Shown here in pieces: positions 24,013-50,221 of a stretch of DNA of 64,000 bases; position 1 is the first letter of the stretch, and every line of letters begins with the position of its first letter. A program made the position numbers and the translations under genes. Below the pieces are notes generated by a model. That model was not told the DNA's origin, made no database searches, and was given only the letters and a program-made list of their open reading frames with translations. This DNA comes from Ptychodera flava (lineage: Eukaryota; Hemichordata; Enteropneusta; Ptychoderidae): the NCBI RefSeq assembly GCF_041260155.1, contig NC_091930.1, positions 41,546,096 to 41,610,095 of the forward strand, read 5' to 3'.

Positions 24013-24013
24013 T

Positions 24014-26443
24014 CGACTATTGGTTGATTCGTTTACCCGGTTGAAGGGTTATGTGGTGTCAGACCAATGGTTAACCGTGGGGTAAGAGGTCACACGATGG
24101 CGACTATCAAACTACAAAGGTTCTACTTACTTATAACAGTGCATAGGCAAGATCTGCAATTTTGCACCTCGTTAAATTTACCGTATGTATACTCCAAGCA
24201 TAATGTCTATGTATAAATTGCCTCGGCAAGGAATTATACGACATAGCACCTGAAGGAGGTGGAGAACAGCAACATAGGCAGTAGAGGGGCGATCCCCTCC
24301 GAGTCTACTGTCTATTACAGCACAAAGCCGACAACAACAATACATTATCATGTTCTTGCCCTCTTTTCATGAGTCGACAGCTTGCCTCAATACATACGGG
24401 TCATGAGGCCAATCTGGGCAAACCATACTAAGCTAAAGCCCCTTCGACAATTCTTTAGTATGGCAGTGGTGAATTCTATGAAATAATGTTATTACTTTGC
24501 TGTATTCTAACAAAAACCAGGGTTGCAGAATCCTTCCCTGCCAACCTACTTCCCTTCCACCTACTTGTTGAAGTGTCTATCTCAAGTTGATGCATGTATC
24601 TCTCTCAGAATGACCTTGTTTCGCCCCGCATATTCGTTTTTAATTCAAACAATGCCTGCCTGCTCGCCTTTTGCCATCGTTCCCCTCTAACCCATGACGG
24701 TGTACTCCTCGCTTTTGTGGAAAATATGCCCGTTGTGACCACGTATTGACCGTCGTATTTCTTGACTTTTAAAGTAGGGATACATATGCTGTGAATTCCT
24801 TTTGCATTCGATGGACGTAAATAACAAAGAATCTGCGCAAGGAACAGTGTAATTTTTTTAGTATTTTTCATTTTCAAAAGAAAAAAAAAATAGGACATGG
24901 CAGAAAAGGAAAGACAAAGACAAAACCCATGGAAAAATGAAATGTTACAAATATCATGTTTCTATCCAACATTTCCATAGTGACGCTAGTTTTTTGCGTT
25001 GTTTACATTATATTCAATAATTTTCGTATAATACCAGAGTTTATGTAATTCAAAAGTATAGTCGGTGTAAGCCTGATTTGAGAAGATTCTAAGAATTAGT
25101 TCTTGTTAGGTAAATTTCACATTACATCGAGAAAAACTCAGTTCCTAATGTCTTGTACCCGTGGACATTCAAAGAAAAGATGTCTAATAGTTTTTGTTTC
25201 TTGGTTACAAAAGGTGCAAAGCTCATGCTCAGAAAGTTTTTCTCATAAAAAGGAAATCCGTTAGTTACTATACTAGACTTGTTACCTTCCTAGCTAAAGT
25301 ATAATACTTCGGTAAGCTCTCTTGGCAAAATCAAATATATCACACCACCACACCACTTATGCTTAGACTTGCGGTATTAACTTGGCTTTCACTCGAGGTA
25401 TTAGAAAAACAGTTTTACATATCTGTTCACCAAGAATTGTGTCCAAATTTTTGTAAAAATATTTTTAACATTTAACACACTGCCTCTATATGAAAATAGT
25501 ATTGGCTGTGAATTGAAAAAGCAATGGGATTATAATATCACCACTGTGGAAGTTTTGAAAGTTTTTGTTGTATTGTATATATTGCCATATCCAACCTTTC
25601 TGTTTCCTAGCTAGTATGTTGAAAAGTTTATGGATAACGATATCGGAGCCATACTCAAATCGATAAGCTGAACAGTCTGGCAATTTACTTTTGTGTTTTT
25701 TTATTTTCTCTCCTATTAAATCATTTCAGTTTCGGGCAGTATCAAAATAAAATACTCTGGTGGTTTTGTAAAAGTAGTTTAATTTGAGTGATTATTCTCA
25801 TGGATTTCGACTTCATTTGGTCCTCTTTATCAAATCTTTTGGAGTGTAAGTCCCTTATTTATTAACCAAGATCAGCGCATGTATAAGTGAGATGAAAACT
25901 GGATGCCTACCAATGCTTCCTGTATACGTGCCAGGTCTGTACAACGACAATGTCAACATGATCCCTATGACATTTATGGCGACAAACTTTGACATTTTTA
26001 TCGCCTTTCAAGTTTGTTTGTGTTTTTGTTGCATTTGTAGAAGTACAACAAAGATGATACGCAATTTTCCAGCAAAGGGAACATGGACATCACACTGTAA
26101 TGCCTTTCATTGTTTCAACATACCAAACATTCGTCATTTATAGTTAATGCTTTTTAGTGTGACTGTAACAGTTGATCTCATGAAATCATTGTCAATTCCG
26201 AGTCCGGTTTGTTTTCTCGGTGATGGAGATATAAGTTACAATGTCCAACTGTTCAAGTTTTTCATCGTTACTCTACACCGTGTGAACAACCTTTTCTTTT
26301 CTTCCTGCACTGTCTCTGTCTCACGATCTGTGTGTGCACTTGATCACGACGAGAGTTGTTCTCTTCACGCGACGGAGTTTTACTTTTGTCTCGACGACCA
26401 GATTCTTGACAGTTCATGATACACGTGCTTTAGAATTATGCTG
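24014..26443. other. Intergenic, no gene recognised
   Basis: No domain seen in short frames here. It lies between the transposon and the stop codon of the minus-strand pseudokinase gene. A small inverted motif (CATACTAA...TTAGTATGG) occurs near 24423-24465. Confidence 0.5.
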
Positions 26444-38865
<12,422 letters not shown>

Positions 38866-40479
38866 CCTGCTCAATGAGCGCACATTTGCCGGCTGCAACG
38901 TTGGAAATCCTTCACATTATAATGAATGCAGCATTGTATTCATTGTGTATTACTTGCTTCACGTTGATTGGCTGGACCTTTCGGCGTTGTATGCTGGTGT
39001 TGTACAACAGACGTTTCTAGAATGTTTGACTTGCCAAAAACTAAACAAATGAATTAGTCCGTTGAGTCATGGGGAAATCCCATTGCGTTATTACTAAACC
39101 GGCCCAATGCGGATTGATGAATAGGGCGATCATAAGAGGTGGGCTTATGCAAAGGCCTTTAACCCTAGTTTCAATGAAATTATGGGAGGCGACAACAAGT
39201 ATCTGTATATAACGCAAGCCGTCGATGTATCCAAAAAGTTAAGTGATGCTACATTGGCACTATTTTAGAAATGGTATAGCCGCAAACTGATGACGTCAAA
39301 TTACCCTACACAATACAATACACAGTGTCATATAATTACACGGCATCTGTATTTTGTGTACGACGATCTGAGGTCATCCGTTTGTGGCTGTACCACTTGT
39401 AAAATGATGCCATATATTTAAACAAACAATTATTTTAATTTTAATTAATCGCTATAAACAAGGGATTATTCTGAAATAAATAAAATGAATTTGTGAAGGC
39501 CAACATTATCATTAGTACTTTTTCCGCCACTTGAACCTTCGTTTTTCACAGACTTCGGTCAATGCTTTCTGTTTAACTATTTGGTTCATATTAATAATGC
39601 CTTCAATCTTAGATTTGAAGCAATTGTATTGTGAAATTAAATTTAAATGAATTTTTATTCCCGGTAATATAATGGAAGTGATTACAGAATCCAGCCCAGT
39701 GTAATTATACAATAAGTTTGAAAAGGGGTCGAAAATAGTTGTCTAGCAACTAATCTAGTCCAACCCCGTAACTATGTGTTATTCAATCGAACATATCACT
39801 GGGTATACCGTATAAATCAAACTGTCAAAACACTTCAACTCGTACAAGCACATGTACACATGTAAAAAAATCGCAATCATACCAATCCATAATCCAATAA
39901 CATTAGGTCAGAATTCGTAGACAATAGTTGTAAACATAGACACAAAACAGCACATAACAGACAGTAAATAGACAGTGCACAAACAAAGTCAAATTCATGA
40001 AAGAAAGATAAATGGACCTTTAGCCAAAAGACCAAGAAGTGATGTCAGGTATTTCGAAAATAGTAAGCGCAGCCTGCCCCACATGTGGCATCCGCCATAT
40101 ATCAATCTGTAAGTCAGATAGGTAGTGGTCACTAACTAAGGCCCAATGTCACCGATGCCATCAGCGATCATTTGTCGAAGAGAGATATTGTATTAAAAAA
40201 GAAGAGAGACACTGTAATTTTTGTATTTAGCATAACTAAGATGTCATCTGTGTGATTAGTGATTAACTATCAGTTTTCAGAACATGTTTGTACTCTCGCT
40301 TGAAATGGCACCTGCAGTTAATATATCTGATATCAACGGCATACTGTTCCATATTTTGTTTTTGCAAATTTTGACCCTATCTATGTTTGATTTTGGGGAT
40401 TATAAGATCATTAAGAATAATAATGGGCGAAAAAAGTCAGAAATCAGAAATTTCTGTGGGCAACCAATCCGTGGCACAA
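38866..40479. other. Upstream region of the pseudokinase gene, no gene recognised
   Basis: The presumed promoter lies just above 38865 on minus, but I see no convincing core element. Short frames here show no domain. Confidence 0.4.
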
Positions 40480-40745
40480 TTCGGCCAACCAATACACCAA
40501 TTTGCATTTTCAAAAAGAAAATCGAAATGGAGCTAATTTTCAATTTTCAAATGCTTTTATCATCTTGATTATTAAGTTTTAGGCCTATTTCTAAATTTGA
40601 AATCTTTGGGCTGAGATTGAAATATAGGAAAACAGGTGTATACTGCTGCGAGGATGGCACTTTATGGCCATTCAAATTTCCCCCTGTCAAACTCTATTTC
40701 CCACAATGCGTATTTCCGTTTTTCCAATTTTCAATATACCAAATG
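40480..40745 (+). repeat. Interspersed repeat, plus-strand copy of the 29760-30060 family
   Basis: Shares GAGCTAATTTTCAATTTTCA, TTATCATCTTGATTATTAA and GAGATTGAAATATAGGAAA with the inverted copy in the pseudokinase gene. Confidence 0.75.
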
Positions 40746-41145
40746 TCCGATTTTCCCATTTCATTAGGGGCGTGGCCCATTATCTTTTCATACCATGGCG
40801 GAAATAATTGTATCGAATTGGAATTAAGGTGTAACATTTATCTCAGTGTGACCAAATGTACTGGGGCGGGGCTTGGCTACGATAATTGTCACAAGAAACT
40901 TTTAAAAATAAGCGGGAGTGGGGGACTGGTCAGTTTCTTCGGCCTAGGAGGCCGGTGGATTCATGGGGGTCACCCTGTTTTTGACTTTGGTGATGGGGTC
41001 ACCTATTTTGAAGTGCCCAATTAGGGGGTCAGTGTGTTTTTAAATTTCGACACGGGCTCATACTTGCCTAAAATGCATGAAATGCATCGTGCTAGCCATG
41101 AATTTAATCATTCAGTTTAATTTTTCGGCGTGCCCTTCATTTATG

Positions 41146-41274
41146 AGGTTATTACAAAAATATCGCAAAGGATGCACGAGGATATCGGCGCAGCGTATCG
41201 CTCGACGCGAAGCGGAGGGCGATGCACGGCGCCAATATCCTAGTGCATCCTTTGCGGTATTTTCGTGATAACCT
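41146..41274. repeat. Foldback element, 56-bp arms
   Basis: The left arm starts AGGTTATTACAAAAATATCG and the right arm, read in reverse complement, starts AGGTTATCACGAAAATACCG. The arms match at most positions with several substitutions, around a short GC-rich centre (TCGACGCGAAGCG). Confidence 0.9.
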
Positions 41275-41652
41275 AATTATTATTATTCTATCATGCTTCA
41301 CTAGCACTGGGACATCAAATTGCCTAGCTGTGAAAACGCAGCTATCTGTTGGAGGGGTAGGGTGCATGGCTATGCAGGTCATCAAAAGGTCAACCCCGCC
41401 TTTTGATGACCCACATACACCTAGGCCTACCCCGCCAACAATAGCTGCGTTTCCACTGCTACAAATTGTCGGACGTAGTGACCGTTTTTAATGAAACGAT
41501 GATGTAAATATATTCAAATACCAAGCTTCTGAAATAGTAGTTGTGACGACGAATTCCATTTGCTGAAAGTTAAGATTCGTACCGTAATTTTTAAATCTTA
41601 TTTAAATGTTTTGGATATATACTCCCACAACTTTCCAGGCCATAAGTAACAT

Positions 41653-42245
41653 TGTTGCGTGAGAAAAAAAACGGGGAACTCAGCGACTTTTGTTAAATAA
41701 AATTAATTGGAAGAAAACCTAATTGCTAACTGAAAGGATAAATTACTAACTGTAAAATTTGTACAGTTTACTCATCTCAGCCCGTATAAAGTTCCAGAGT
41801 TGAGTCAGACAGTGAGATAGACCATTGAGTGTGTGAGCAGTCCTTGGCGTGAAGATTTGAGTGCAAAGACCACAGTAGTGCAAAGTCTACAGTATAAATC
41901 CCGCGTGGTAGAGAGGGTCTTGAACATCTTGAAATTATACTGCTCGAGTTTCCAAAGTCTTGAAGTAACACATAAGTGGCACGATCCGAAATGTCTGACT
42001 GTAAAGACTGTGCCACCCGAGGATAATACTTAAATGGTTATATAAAAGAATATAATAACAATCTGGAACTTCTATAGGTACGCTAATTACTGTTCAAAAA
42101 ATATCTCCATTTGTGAGTTATTGAATTTCATTGAGTTCTAAACATGACTAATTGCTTTCAAGGTTGTGAAGGACAGTGACCTTAAGAATGTTCTAGACTA
42201 ATCAAACTAAGGTCATAAGTGCGATAAAATGATAAACATAACACA
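41653..42245 (-). repeat. 3' LTR of the Gmr1-like element
   Basis: About 593 bp, similar over its length to 46638-47215, including CTTCTATA.GTA.GCTAATTAC and TTCTAGACTAAT blocks. Confidence 0.85.
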
Positions 42246-45200
42246 CCTCCTCTTCAAATAAAGAAAGTTTTTCAAAGAAAACCTTTCTTTTACAAATGTG
42301 TTATTAAAAGTGTAAACAACAATAAACTGCAAATACGAGAGAGATAGTCTGCAATGAAATTGTCTCTGTCCTTGATATGTGTAATGTCAAGATTAATCTC
42401 CTGTAACATTAAACTCCATCTTAACTTTCTCTTGATTTTTGACTTTAATTTCTGCAGAAAAACGAGAGGGTTGTGATCAATATAAACCACTATTGGCAGA
42501 TTTGAAAAAGTATATAAACTTGAAAATGCTTTTAAGCTAATATCTTAGATAAACACTCTCGTTCAGTGGTAGAGTAGTCTCTCAGGGAGTTGGTAAATTT
42601 GCGTGAAAAATAACAAACAGGAAGATCTATCCCATGACTATCCTCTTGCAATAAAATTGCAGCAGCAGCCGCATCACTAGCATCTACAGCTAATTTTAAA
42701 TGCAAACTGAAATCTGGTGCAGACAAGATATGAGCCTTTACAGTATGGCTTTAAATGTATCAAATGCCTGTTGGCATTGTTCTGACAAACCAAACTTTAC
42801 TTTTTTTTTAGTTAGTCAAGGGCGCAGTAATGGTCAAGAAATTTGGACAGAATTTTTGTAGTAACCAGAGCTGTCTCTTGCAATTTGGTATGGGGAAACT
42901 TGAAATAGCACTGATATTGGACATTAACAGATTTACCTCATCCTGTCTTACAGTATGTCCGAGGTAAGTCACCCTTGCCCAACCAAACTCAGATTTGGCG
43001 AAGTTGAAAGTCAACTTTGCTTTGCTCAGTCTCTCAAAGAACTTCCGCATGAGTTTGAAGTGTTCCTCCCAGGAGTCGCTGTACAGATCAACATCGTCGA
43101 CGTAAACTTCACATACGTCTGAACCAGATATCACATCATTAATCATCTGCTGGAATGTTGCCGGTGAGTTCTTATTCCAAATGGCATTACCTTGTACTGA
43201 AACAATCCCTGGTGTAACAAAGGTGGATATTTCACGAGCACGATCCGTCAGAGGGACTTGCCAGAATCCCTTGAGTAGATCAAATTTTGTCACATGTTTG
43301 GCTTGTCCGGCACGATCAAGGCACTCATCAATCCTCGGAATTGGGAAAGTGCATGTCTTTGTTAGAGTGTTCACTTTCCTGTAGTCAATGCATATACGAT
43401 AGTTTCGATCTTATATTGGCACAAGTAGGCAAGGTGAACTCAAGTTACTTTTATTGGTTTCAATAAAGTCATTGTCAATCACATATTTGACTTCTTCTTG
43501 GAGATATATGGCTTTTGTTGGATTCAGTCTGGATGGATGTTGTTTCACAGGCTTACTTTCCCCGACATCAACATCATTATAAATGATGTTTGTCTTCGTT
43601 GGAACATCTTGGAACAAGTGTTTACATTCGTGGATCAGTTGTTTCACCTGGTGTGGCTGTGTAGGCTGAAGGTATGCGAATTCGACTCAAGATTCTCCGG
43701 GCTCTGAATTCTGGAATTTGACATCTCCCAGCTTTGAATTTAGAATATTTTCACTCAAGTCAGTTTTACTATCATTGCCCTTATAATGGTTTCAACTGAC
43801 TGCACTTACAGGTTGCGTTACATTAGGATAATTTCTATCTAAAAATAAGAATATTTATGTGGCATAACTGGTTTTGTTTTTGAAATCGCTTGAATTCTTA
43901 TAAATTTTTATAGGGACCAAAGCAACGGTATTGAGTGGTTTGCTAGGAACTGGAAGAAGAATAAAAACTTTTAGACCAGGTTCAAACTTCCGTTTCGAGT
44001 TGTTTTTATTCTATTTAACTTTCATGGACTGCAGAGATGGTTCAAGATTTCCCTTGGCTTATTCACAGGTAGGCTAAGAACCTGTACTGTTTTTATGCCT
44101 AACTGCTCCATGACTATTGAAACACTCCAGACATACAGTTGGAGCCTTGATCGGACTGGACACATTTAGGAAGACCAAATAAAGTGAACACATTGACTAT
44201 AGATCTCATTATAGTCTTTGCCTTTGTATTTCTAAGTGATATGGCTTCCGGGAATCATGTAGGTGTACACATTATTGTCAACATGTACTCATTTCCTGAT
44301 CTTATTTTAGGTAGGGACTCAACTCAGTCTGTAAGTATCATATTAAATGGTTCCTGAAATGAAGGAATCGGCTGTAAAGGGGCCTTCGGAATGGTCTGAT
44401 TTGATTTTTCTACCATTTGACAAGTGTGACAAGATTTATAGAAATGTGCTGCACCCTTCCTAAGATTAGGCAAATATAAATGACTGAGAATTTTATGATA
44501 GGTCTTCCTGATTCATAAATTCCAGCCCCGGGGGTTTTAATAGGCAAGGCATAATTGTTCAGCACGATAATACTTCAGAACAACATTTGATGTTTTATAG
44601 CCCAATCGTTATCAACTAAAACATCTAGCGATCTCCAAGGCTATCTGAAGTTTCAGCTTCATCAACAACACTGCAAACAACACAAAATATCTGTGTCTTT
44701 GTGACCTTGGTTGGCATCAGTTTTACTTGAAGTTTCGAATCCAAGGGGATGTAAACGGACCGATCCATATCAAACACCTGGCTGTGAAAGTTTTCACTTA
44801 AGTCAACGTCATTTTTGAGAATACTTTGACTTTCAGATTTGTTTTTGACATGGCAAAAGTAACAGCACATGCAGGGTACATTCAGGAATGTCCTGTTCAA
44901 TTAGCTCTGGTTCCTGATCTAAACTACGTATATTGGTCATAAGAGGATTTATAGTGAAGGTGAATCCCTTCGAAAGGCAAAAAGGACACAATACTAAATT
45001 CACAGGTCCAGAAACAAAGTTCGAAGACAAATAGACATTATGGAGAGGAACAGGAATGTAGTCATTACAATCTACCTCCTTAATAAGAACTTTGGAACCT
45101 GAAAATGACTTTTCAGAAAACAGATGGGAATCTGCCAACAATAGAGACTAGGACGCCATGGTATCTCTTACAAGTATGACAGGGGAAGCAGAAGACAAAT

Positions 45201-46637
45201 CACTAGAAAGTGATATCAAACAATCGTGAATAATGGATCGAAAATACCCATAATGCTATCTTGAGAAGAATTGAATTTGTCTTTACAAAGTTGTGATAAG
45301 AGGGATTAAATATCAGAAAATGTGTTGCACACTTTATTAGACTCCACTTGAGATGATGAGGAAATAAAGCCAGTGGATTCACTTTGACCACTCTTACCTT
45401 CACATTTCCTTTTCAATTTGAGAAATCTGACATTAAATGGCCGTATTTCTTAACAACAATAACAAAAAAGTGTACCAAATTGTTTGCCAGAAGGAGATTG
45501 AGACTCAGGATCTGATGACATATGAGTGTTACTTGAATGCTGTGAACGGTTGTCACTTCATTTTCTACTCTCCTTTGATTTCTTGCATGAAAATGAGAAT
45601 TAAATCTGCCAAATATGCAGTATCTGCTTTTTGTTCATTGATGAATGTCTTGATGTCACTTAGAATGCACCTTTTAAGTTCCTCAATCAAAATGAGTTGC
45701 CATAACTTTGTATGATCTTGACGAACCTTCTCTGAAGAACACCATCGGTCAAACAGCTGTTCCTTTGTTCCAGCGAATTCAACATAAATTTGATCTTTCA
45801 TTTTCTCACAGTCCCTAAACTTCCGACGATAAGCTTGAGGCACCAACTCATGCCCTTGAGGATTAATTCCTTCACAGAATCATAATCTGAAGCCTGCACA
45901 ACTGACAACTTAATGTAAATTTCTCTAGCTTTACCCAACAAAGCACTCTGCAAAAGCAGAGACTAGGAATCCCTAGGCCAATTTAGACTCTGTGCAATTT
46001 TCTCAAAATGAAGGAAATATTTGTCAACATCGTTTTCTTGAAAGAGGGAGCTAACTAAAATGTTTAGTGACATCAAATTGTCCGAAGTGGATAATTTTCC
46101 TGTATGTCCAGCTCTAAACGTTTCATTTCTTGAACCATCGTATTTCTAACTGTAGTCGATGTTTTTCTAATTGTCGTTCCTTTTCTTAATCCTCTCTATC
46201 TTTTTCTCTGTTTTCTTCCATTTGTAATTGCATTTCAAATGTTTTCCTTTTCTAATGCTAATTCCTTAATTTCTACACCTGTCTGGCATATCTAAGTTTA
46301 ATTTCTCGAGCTCTATAGAGGATCGTATGGTTGATCAGGCATATAATCATTCCAGGCGGATTCCTCAAATATCCTAAGCTTACTAAATGTTTTACAATAT
46401 TTTATTGAATTTCCCCCTAGCGAATGGACCTTTTTACTTCTACTTTAAAGAAATTGCCAGTGCAATTCGGTCTGAGGGAATCAAATGTGTTCGATCAAGG
46501 TCCTCAATAAATCCGTCTGGCTTCATTTCGTCATTATGAAAATTTGCTTAGTTCACAATAGAGTGTAGTCTAGGGAAGGCTGGCAAAATTTTGTCAAATG
46601 GCTCGAAATTGTCGACTCCTATACAAGCCCTCAATTT

Positions 46638-47215
46638 TGTTACGTGAGAAAATAAACGGTAATCTCAGCGATTTCTCTAAAATAAAATTTATGACAAAAT
46701 ATAACTAACAAATAAGTCTATATATAAAGTACAAACTGTAAAAGTTTGCAGGCAACTTATCTTAGCTGGGACGGCAAAGCTCCAGTCTCAGAGTTGTAAC
46801 AGTCAGTCGGATGAATGAACAGTCCTTTGGCTTGCAGGCTTGAAGTTGCACAAAGTCCACAGTAGTGTAAAGTCTACAGTATAAATGTGGTAGTGAAGGT
46901 CTTGAAAATCTTGAAATTAATACTGCTGGAGTTTCCAAAGTCTTGAAATAAGCGACAAGTGAAACGATCCAAAATGCCTGACTGAAAACTGTGCGCCCCA
47001 GTATTTATACTTAAATGGCCATATAAGAAAATATTAGAACAATCTGGAACTTCTATATGTATGCTAATTACTGTTCTAAAAATATCTCTACTTGTGACTA
47101 ATTGAATTCCATTGAGTTCTAAACATGACAAGGTCGTGAAGGACATTTATCTCAGGAATGTTCTAGACTAATTAACTAAGATTATGAGTGGGATAAAATG
47201 ACCTACATATTGACA
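46638..47215 (-). repeat. 5' LTR of the Gmr1-like element
   Basis: About 578 bp, paired with 41653-42245. Substitutions and small indels separate the two LTRs. Confidence 0.85.
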
Positions 47216-47219
47216 ACAT

Positions 47220-48373
47220 GTGGAAGAACAGAACGTTATAACAAACACAAACGCAAAAATACTCCTGGTAACTTGCTTATTGACTTGACAATGGCAATTT
47301 CCTGTTCCCATGACAAACATTTGTCGATTGCAGCCCCAACAAAAGAAGAACAGGTCACTTATAAATTGGTACATCACTTAATGTGAGTGTTCCAGAGGTA
47401 CCAATCGTATTCCTAATAACTGGTATAACTGTATCCCGGGTAGTTCGACTGTCTTTTAAATTGACCAGACAATTAAAACCCGGACAATGGTTCATATTAT
47501 CAACCCCCCCCCAAAAAAAAAACACAGCAAATTCTATTCTATTCTCATTTGAACTTACAAACTTAGAATCACATAAAATTTCGTTCAGAATCAGAAAATC
47601 AAAATTACAACTTTAAAGAAATCTTCCCCACATTATAAAAAACTACTCGGATTACACTAACTACTGAAACACAACTTAGAAACCTGTGATCGTAAAATGG
47701 GAAGATATATGATCCTTCCACTTTAAACTTTTGGGTATGTCTCCAAATCTGAGACTTTTAAAAGTTCATTATTGTCAATACCAAAGTATTCAAATACACA
47801 TACATGTAAGCACAGTCATGAAAAAAAACAAACGACTTTGTCTTGGATTTGTTTTTGAAGAGTAAAGCTTTAATAATTCCTAAAAGTACATCCACACCAA
47901 AGTACTGTCTTCAAGCAGTGAAAACCAGTGAACCATTGCGATGCACTGTGTGTAGACACAATCAATGCAATTCCATACATGGTCACCACGCTCAACAACA
48001 CGCAGCAGTCGATATATTTAAGTATTCCACAGAATAGACCAAAAAAGTTAAAAGTGCATTGAACGAGCCTTATGATTTAAACTTGTATATACTAGTTGAC
48101 TATACAATGCCATGACTGGAGCTCAAATCTGTAATGTTTACGTGAGTGTCGATTTCATGTATGAGATAAAAGTGAACAATTAATACCCGTCATTACAAGT
48201 CAGAATATTAAACAAACTGAAGCCATCATATTTCTATCTTTCCCCTTGTTAATGAGAAGCCAGATTCCCATATCTAGAATGAATTTAATCATGAAATTTG
48301 CAAAGTAATAAAAAACTAGAGTAGCTTACTCGGGACGTCATACAACCATTGAACCTCTAGCAAAAGGTGCTAC
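47220..48373. other. No gene recognised
   Basis: Short frames only (47383-47616 and 47843-48037 plus), none with a recognisable domain. Confidence 0.5.
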
Positions 48374-48376
48374 TTA

Positions 48377-50027
48377 GGGACGGACCATTAGATCTTGGGA
48401 GGGGGGTGGTCAAAAACAGAAAAAAAAACTTCAGAGCAGAAAGTTAGGAAAAAAATCTTCAAACTAGTTTGCAAAATAAAAAAAAATAAATAAGAAGACA
48501 AAGGCGTAAAAGAAAAATCTGCAAAAGTCTTTAAAATTTTGAATTTTTTTAGATTTTACCGAGAGAAAGCAACTGTCTGTATTTTTTAGTACATCCTCCC
48601 GGCACATTTTTAATTTTAATTTATACTATTTAGAGTGACTGTATCCCTTATACTGGAAGTTGTGATTATCTTATCTTTTCAGGACTTTTGTATTCTGATC
48701 ACTTGAACATTATGAAATTATAGAGCCTGTTTTCTACTTGTTTCCTGCGTACAACCCAAGCAGGTACACTAGGTAAAACATTGAAACTATGGTATGGTTG
48801 TCAAGACAGAAAGTTGTATTTGCCTTTTAAGATCAAGGTAAACAGATGCAGGCCACATCAGTTTCATTTTTTTCACAGCATTTTATTGCAATGATGAATG
48901 CAAGAATGGGTGAACAAGTAGAAACACGTCAATAATGATAAAACAACATATCAAGTCATTATGTATTATTTTGCTTTTGAAAAGGCATTTTCAATTCTTT
49001 TTTCTCAAAAAACAGCCTCAAAAAACAACAGCAACACATGTTTTAACATTCAACAATACACTACGTAGAAGCCATCTATCCAACAAATCCCAACACAAAA
49101 AACACACAAAAGGGTTGAACTTTGAAAGTTTCTCGACAGCAAATACTGAATAAATCTGCATGAATAATCGTTTTTGTGTAGCAAATTTCAAAGAAATTGG
49201 ACAAGCCCTTTCAGAGAATACAGATTTTTTGACCATGAATGGCATAAATTGCCCTAAAATTAAAAAGACAAATATTGAAATTTCAACACATCTATACACA
49301 TCCAATCAATTTGGACATGCTGCTACAGAGAAAGAGATGTTTTGATCAAAAAAGGGCAACAATTGCTCAAAAACACAAATATGCAAATTTAATTATATTA
49401 TTTAGCTTATTTTAGCTTCTCAGCTTGTCAAAATCAATTGTAAATCATGAGATATGCATGATGTTTGTGGGGTGAATGTAGGCATTTCACCATGCAGTAG
49501 AAAGGGAAGCCAGGAAACCAAAATAGTCAATTTTCAAAACTATAGGAAGCTACTGAGGAGCAAGAAGACCATGTTTCAGAGGAAGAGTGTAGTCCGAAAA
49601 AAATGCTCCCAAAGTGCCACCAAATCACCATTTTATCTCTATTTTTCAAAAGCTCCAACAGCAGGAGGGGGACCCCCCCTCCTGACCTCCCCCCGCAAAA
49701 ATACTCCCCAAGTGCCACCAATTAACACCATTTTAATCTCTATTTTTCGAAAGCTCCAACAGCAGCAAGGGGACACCCCTCTGCTGCCTCTCCCCCGTGA
49801 CCGCTTGCGTGGCCGCTTGTGATGCTTGGCACCACATCTTTGCCCTCTTTATCTTCAGACAGCGACGAACTAAAAAAAAATTATAAATCTGAAAATTTAC
49901 TCTGAAAAAAAAAAATTTGCACAGCTAATCTCAATTGGAAAAAAAAAATCAGAAATTTACAATAGTAAAAAAAATTTTCACAATTTCATTGTGACCATCC
50001 CCCTCCCAAGGTCTAATGGTCCATCCC
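48377..50027. mobile_element. 1.65-kb TIR DNA transposon, copy 2
   Basis: Same orientation and near full-length match to 946-2661. Starts GGGACGGACCATTAGATCTT and ends with the inverse. TTA at 48374-48376 and 50028-50030 is the target duplication. It differs from copy 1 by substitutions and small indels, so both moved some time ago. Confidence 0.88.
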
Positions 50028-50030
50028 TTA

Positions 50031-50190
50031 CAATCAAATTTCTGATTATCTTTTTGACTATGTAGTGTCAGACATACGGTAGAGGCGTTCTAAATATTAT
50101 TCCAAAATTGCTAGGTAGCTATCGCATACCTGATTTTGGTATTTTGTGTCACCCATCGGATGGAGTCCAAATGGACGACAATCAACTTGT

Positions 50191-50221
<31 letters not shown>

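Larger units (their letters stand above)
14248..24013. mobile_element. Near-complete two-gene DNA transposon, ISL2EU-like (THAP-DDE transposase plus YqaJ nuclease)
   Basis: Two convergent genes, a SAP-SWIM-YqaJ nuclease (plus, 15215-18997) and a THAP-domain DDE transposase (minus, 20724-23941), lie between inverted ends. The left end (about 14250-14305) and the reverse complement of the right end (about 24012-23965) share, in order, TTTCG.GATCC, CTCG.GAGA, AAAACGAGGCTGA and TG.CCA, with an indel of about 10 bp. From memory, ISL2EU elements pair an IS-like DDE transposase with a YqaJ exonuclease, which fits. Exact ends and the target duplication are not resolved. Both genes keep splice sites and catalytic residues but carry a few single-base frame breaks. 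A 38-bp minisatellite separates their 3' ends. Confidence 0.75.
41653..47215 (-). mobile_element. Ty3/Gypsy LTR retrotransposon, Gmr1-like (integrase before RT)
   Basis: Fossil with both LTRs: 46638-47215 (5') and 41653-42245 (3') in minus sense, each beginning TGT and ending ACA, flanked by ACAT at 41649-41652 and 47216-47219. A purine tract (GAAGAGGAGG) abuts the 3' LTR. Parts in minus order: gag about 46200-45400 (PQAYRRKFRD), protease about 45170-44880, integrase about 44480-44020 (zinc-finger tail CHTCQ, then core), reverse transcriptase about 43650-42800 (KFDLLKGFWQVPL, EVYVDDVDLYS), RNase H about 42730-42290 (LKLAVDASDAAAAAILLQ). This order, protease-integrase-RT-RNase H, is the Gmr1 arrangement known from deuterostomes. 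The coding parts are broken at many places, about ten or more, and the LTRs differ visibly, so the copy is old. Confidence 0.85.
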
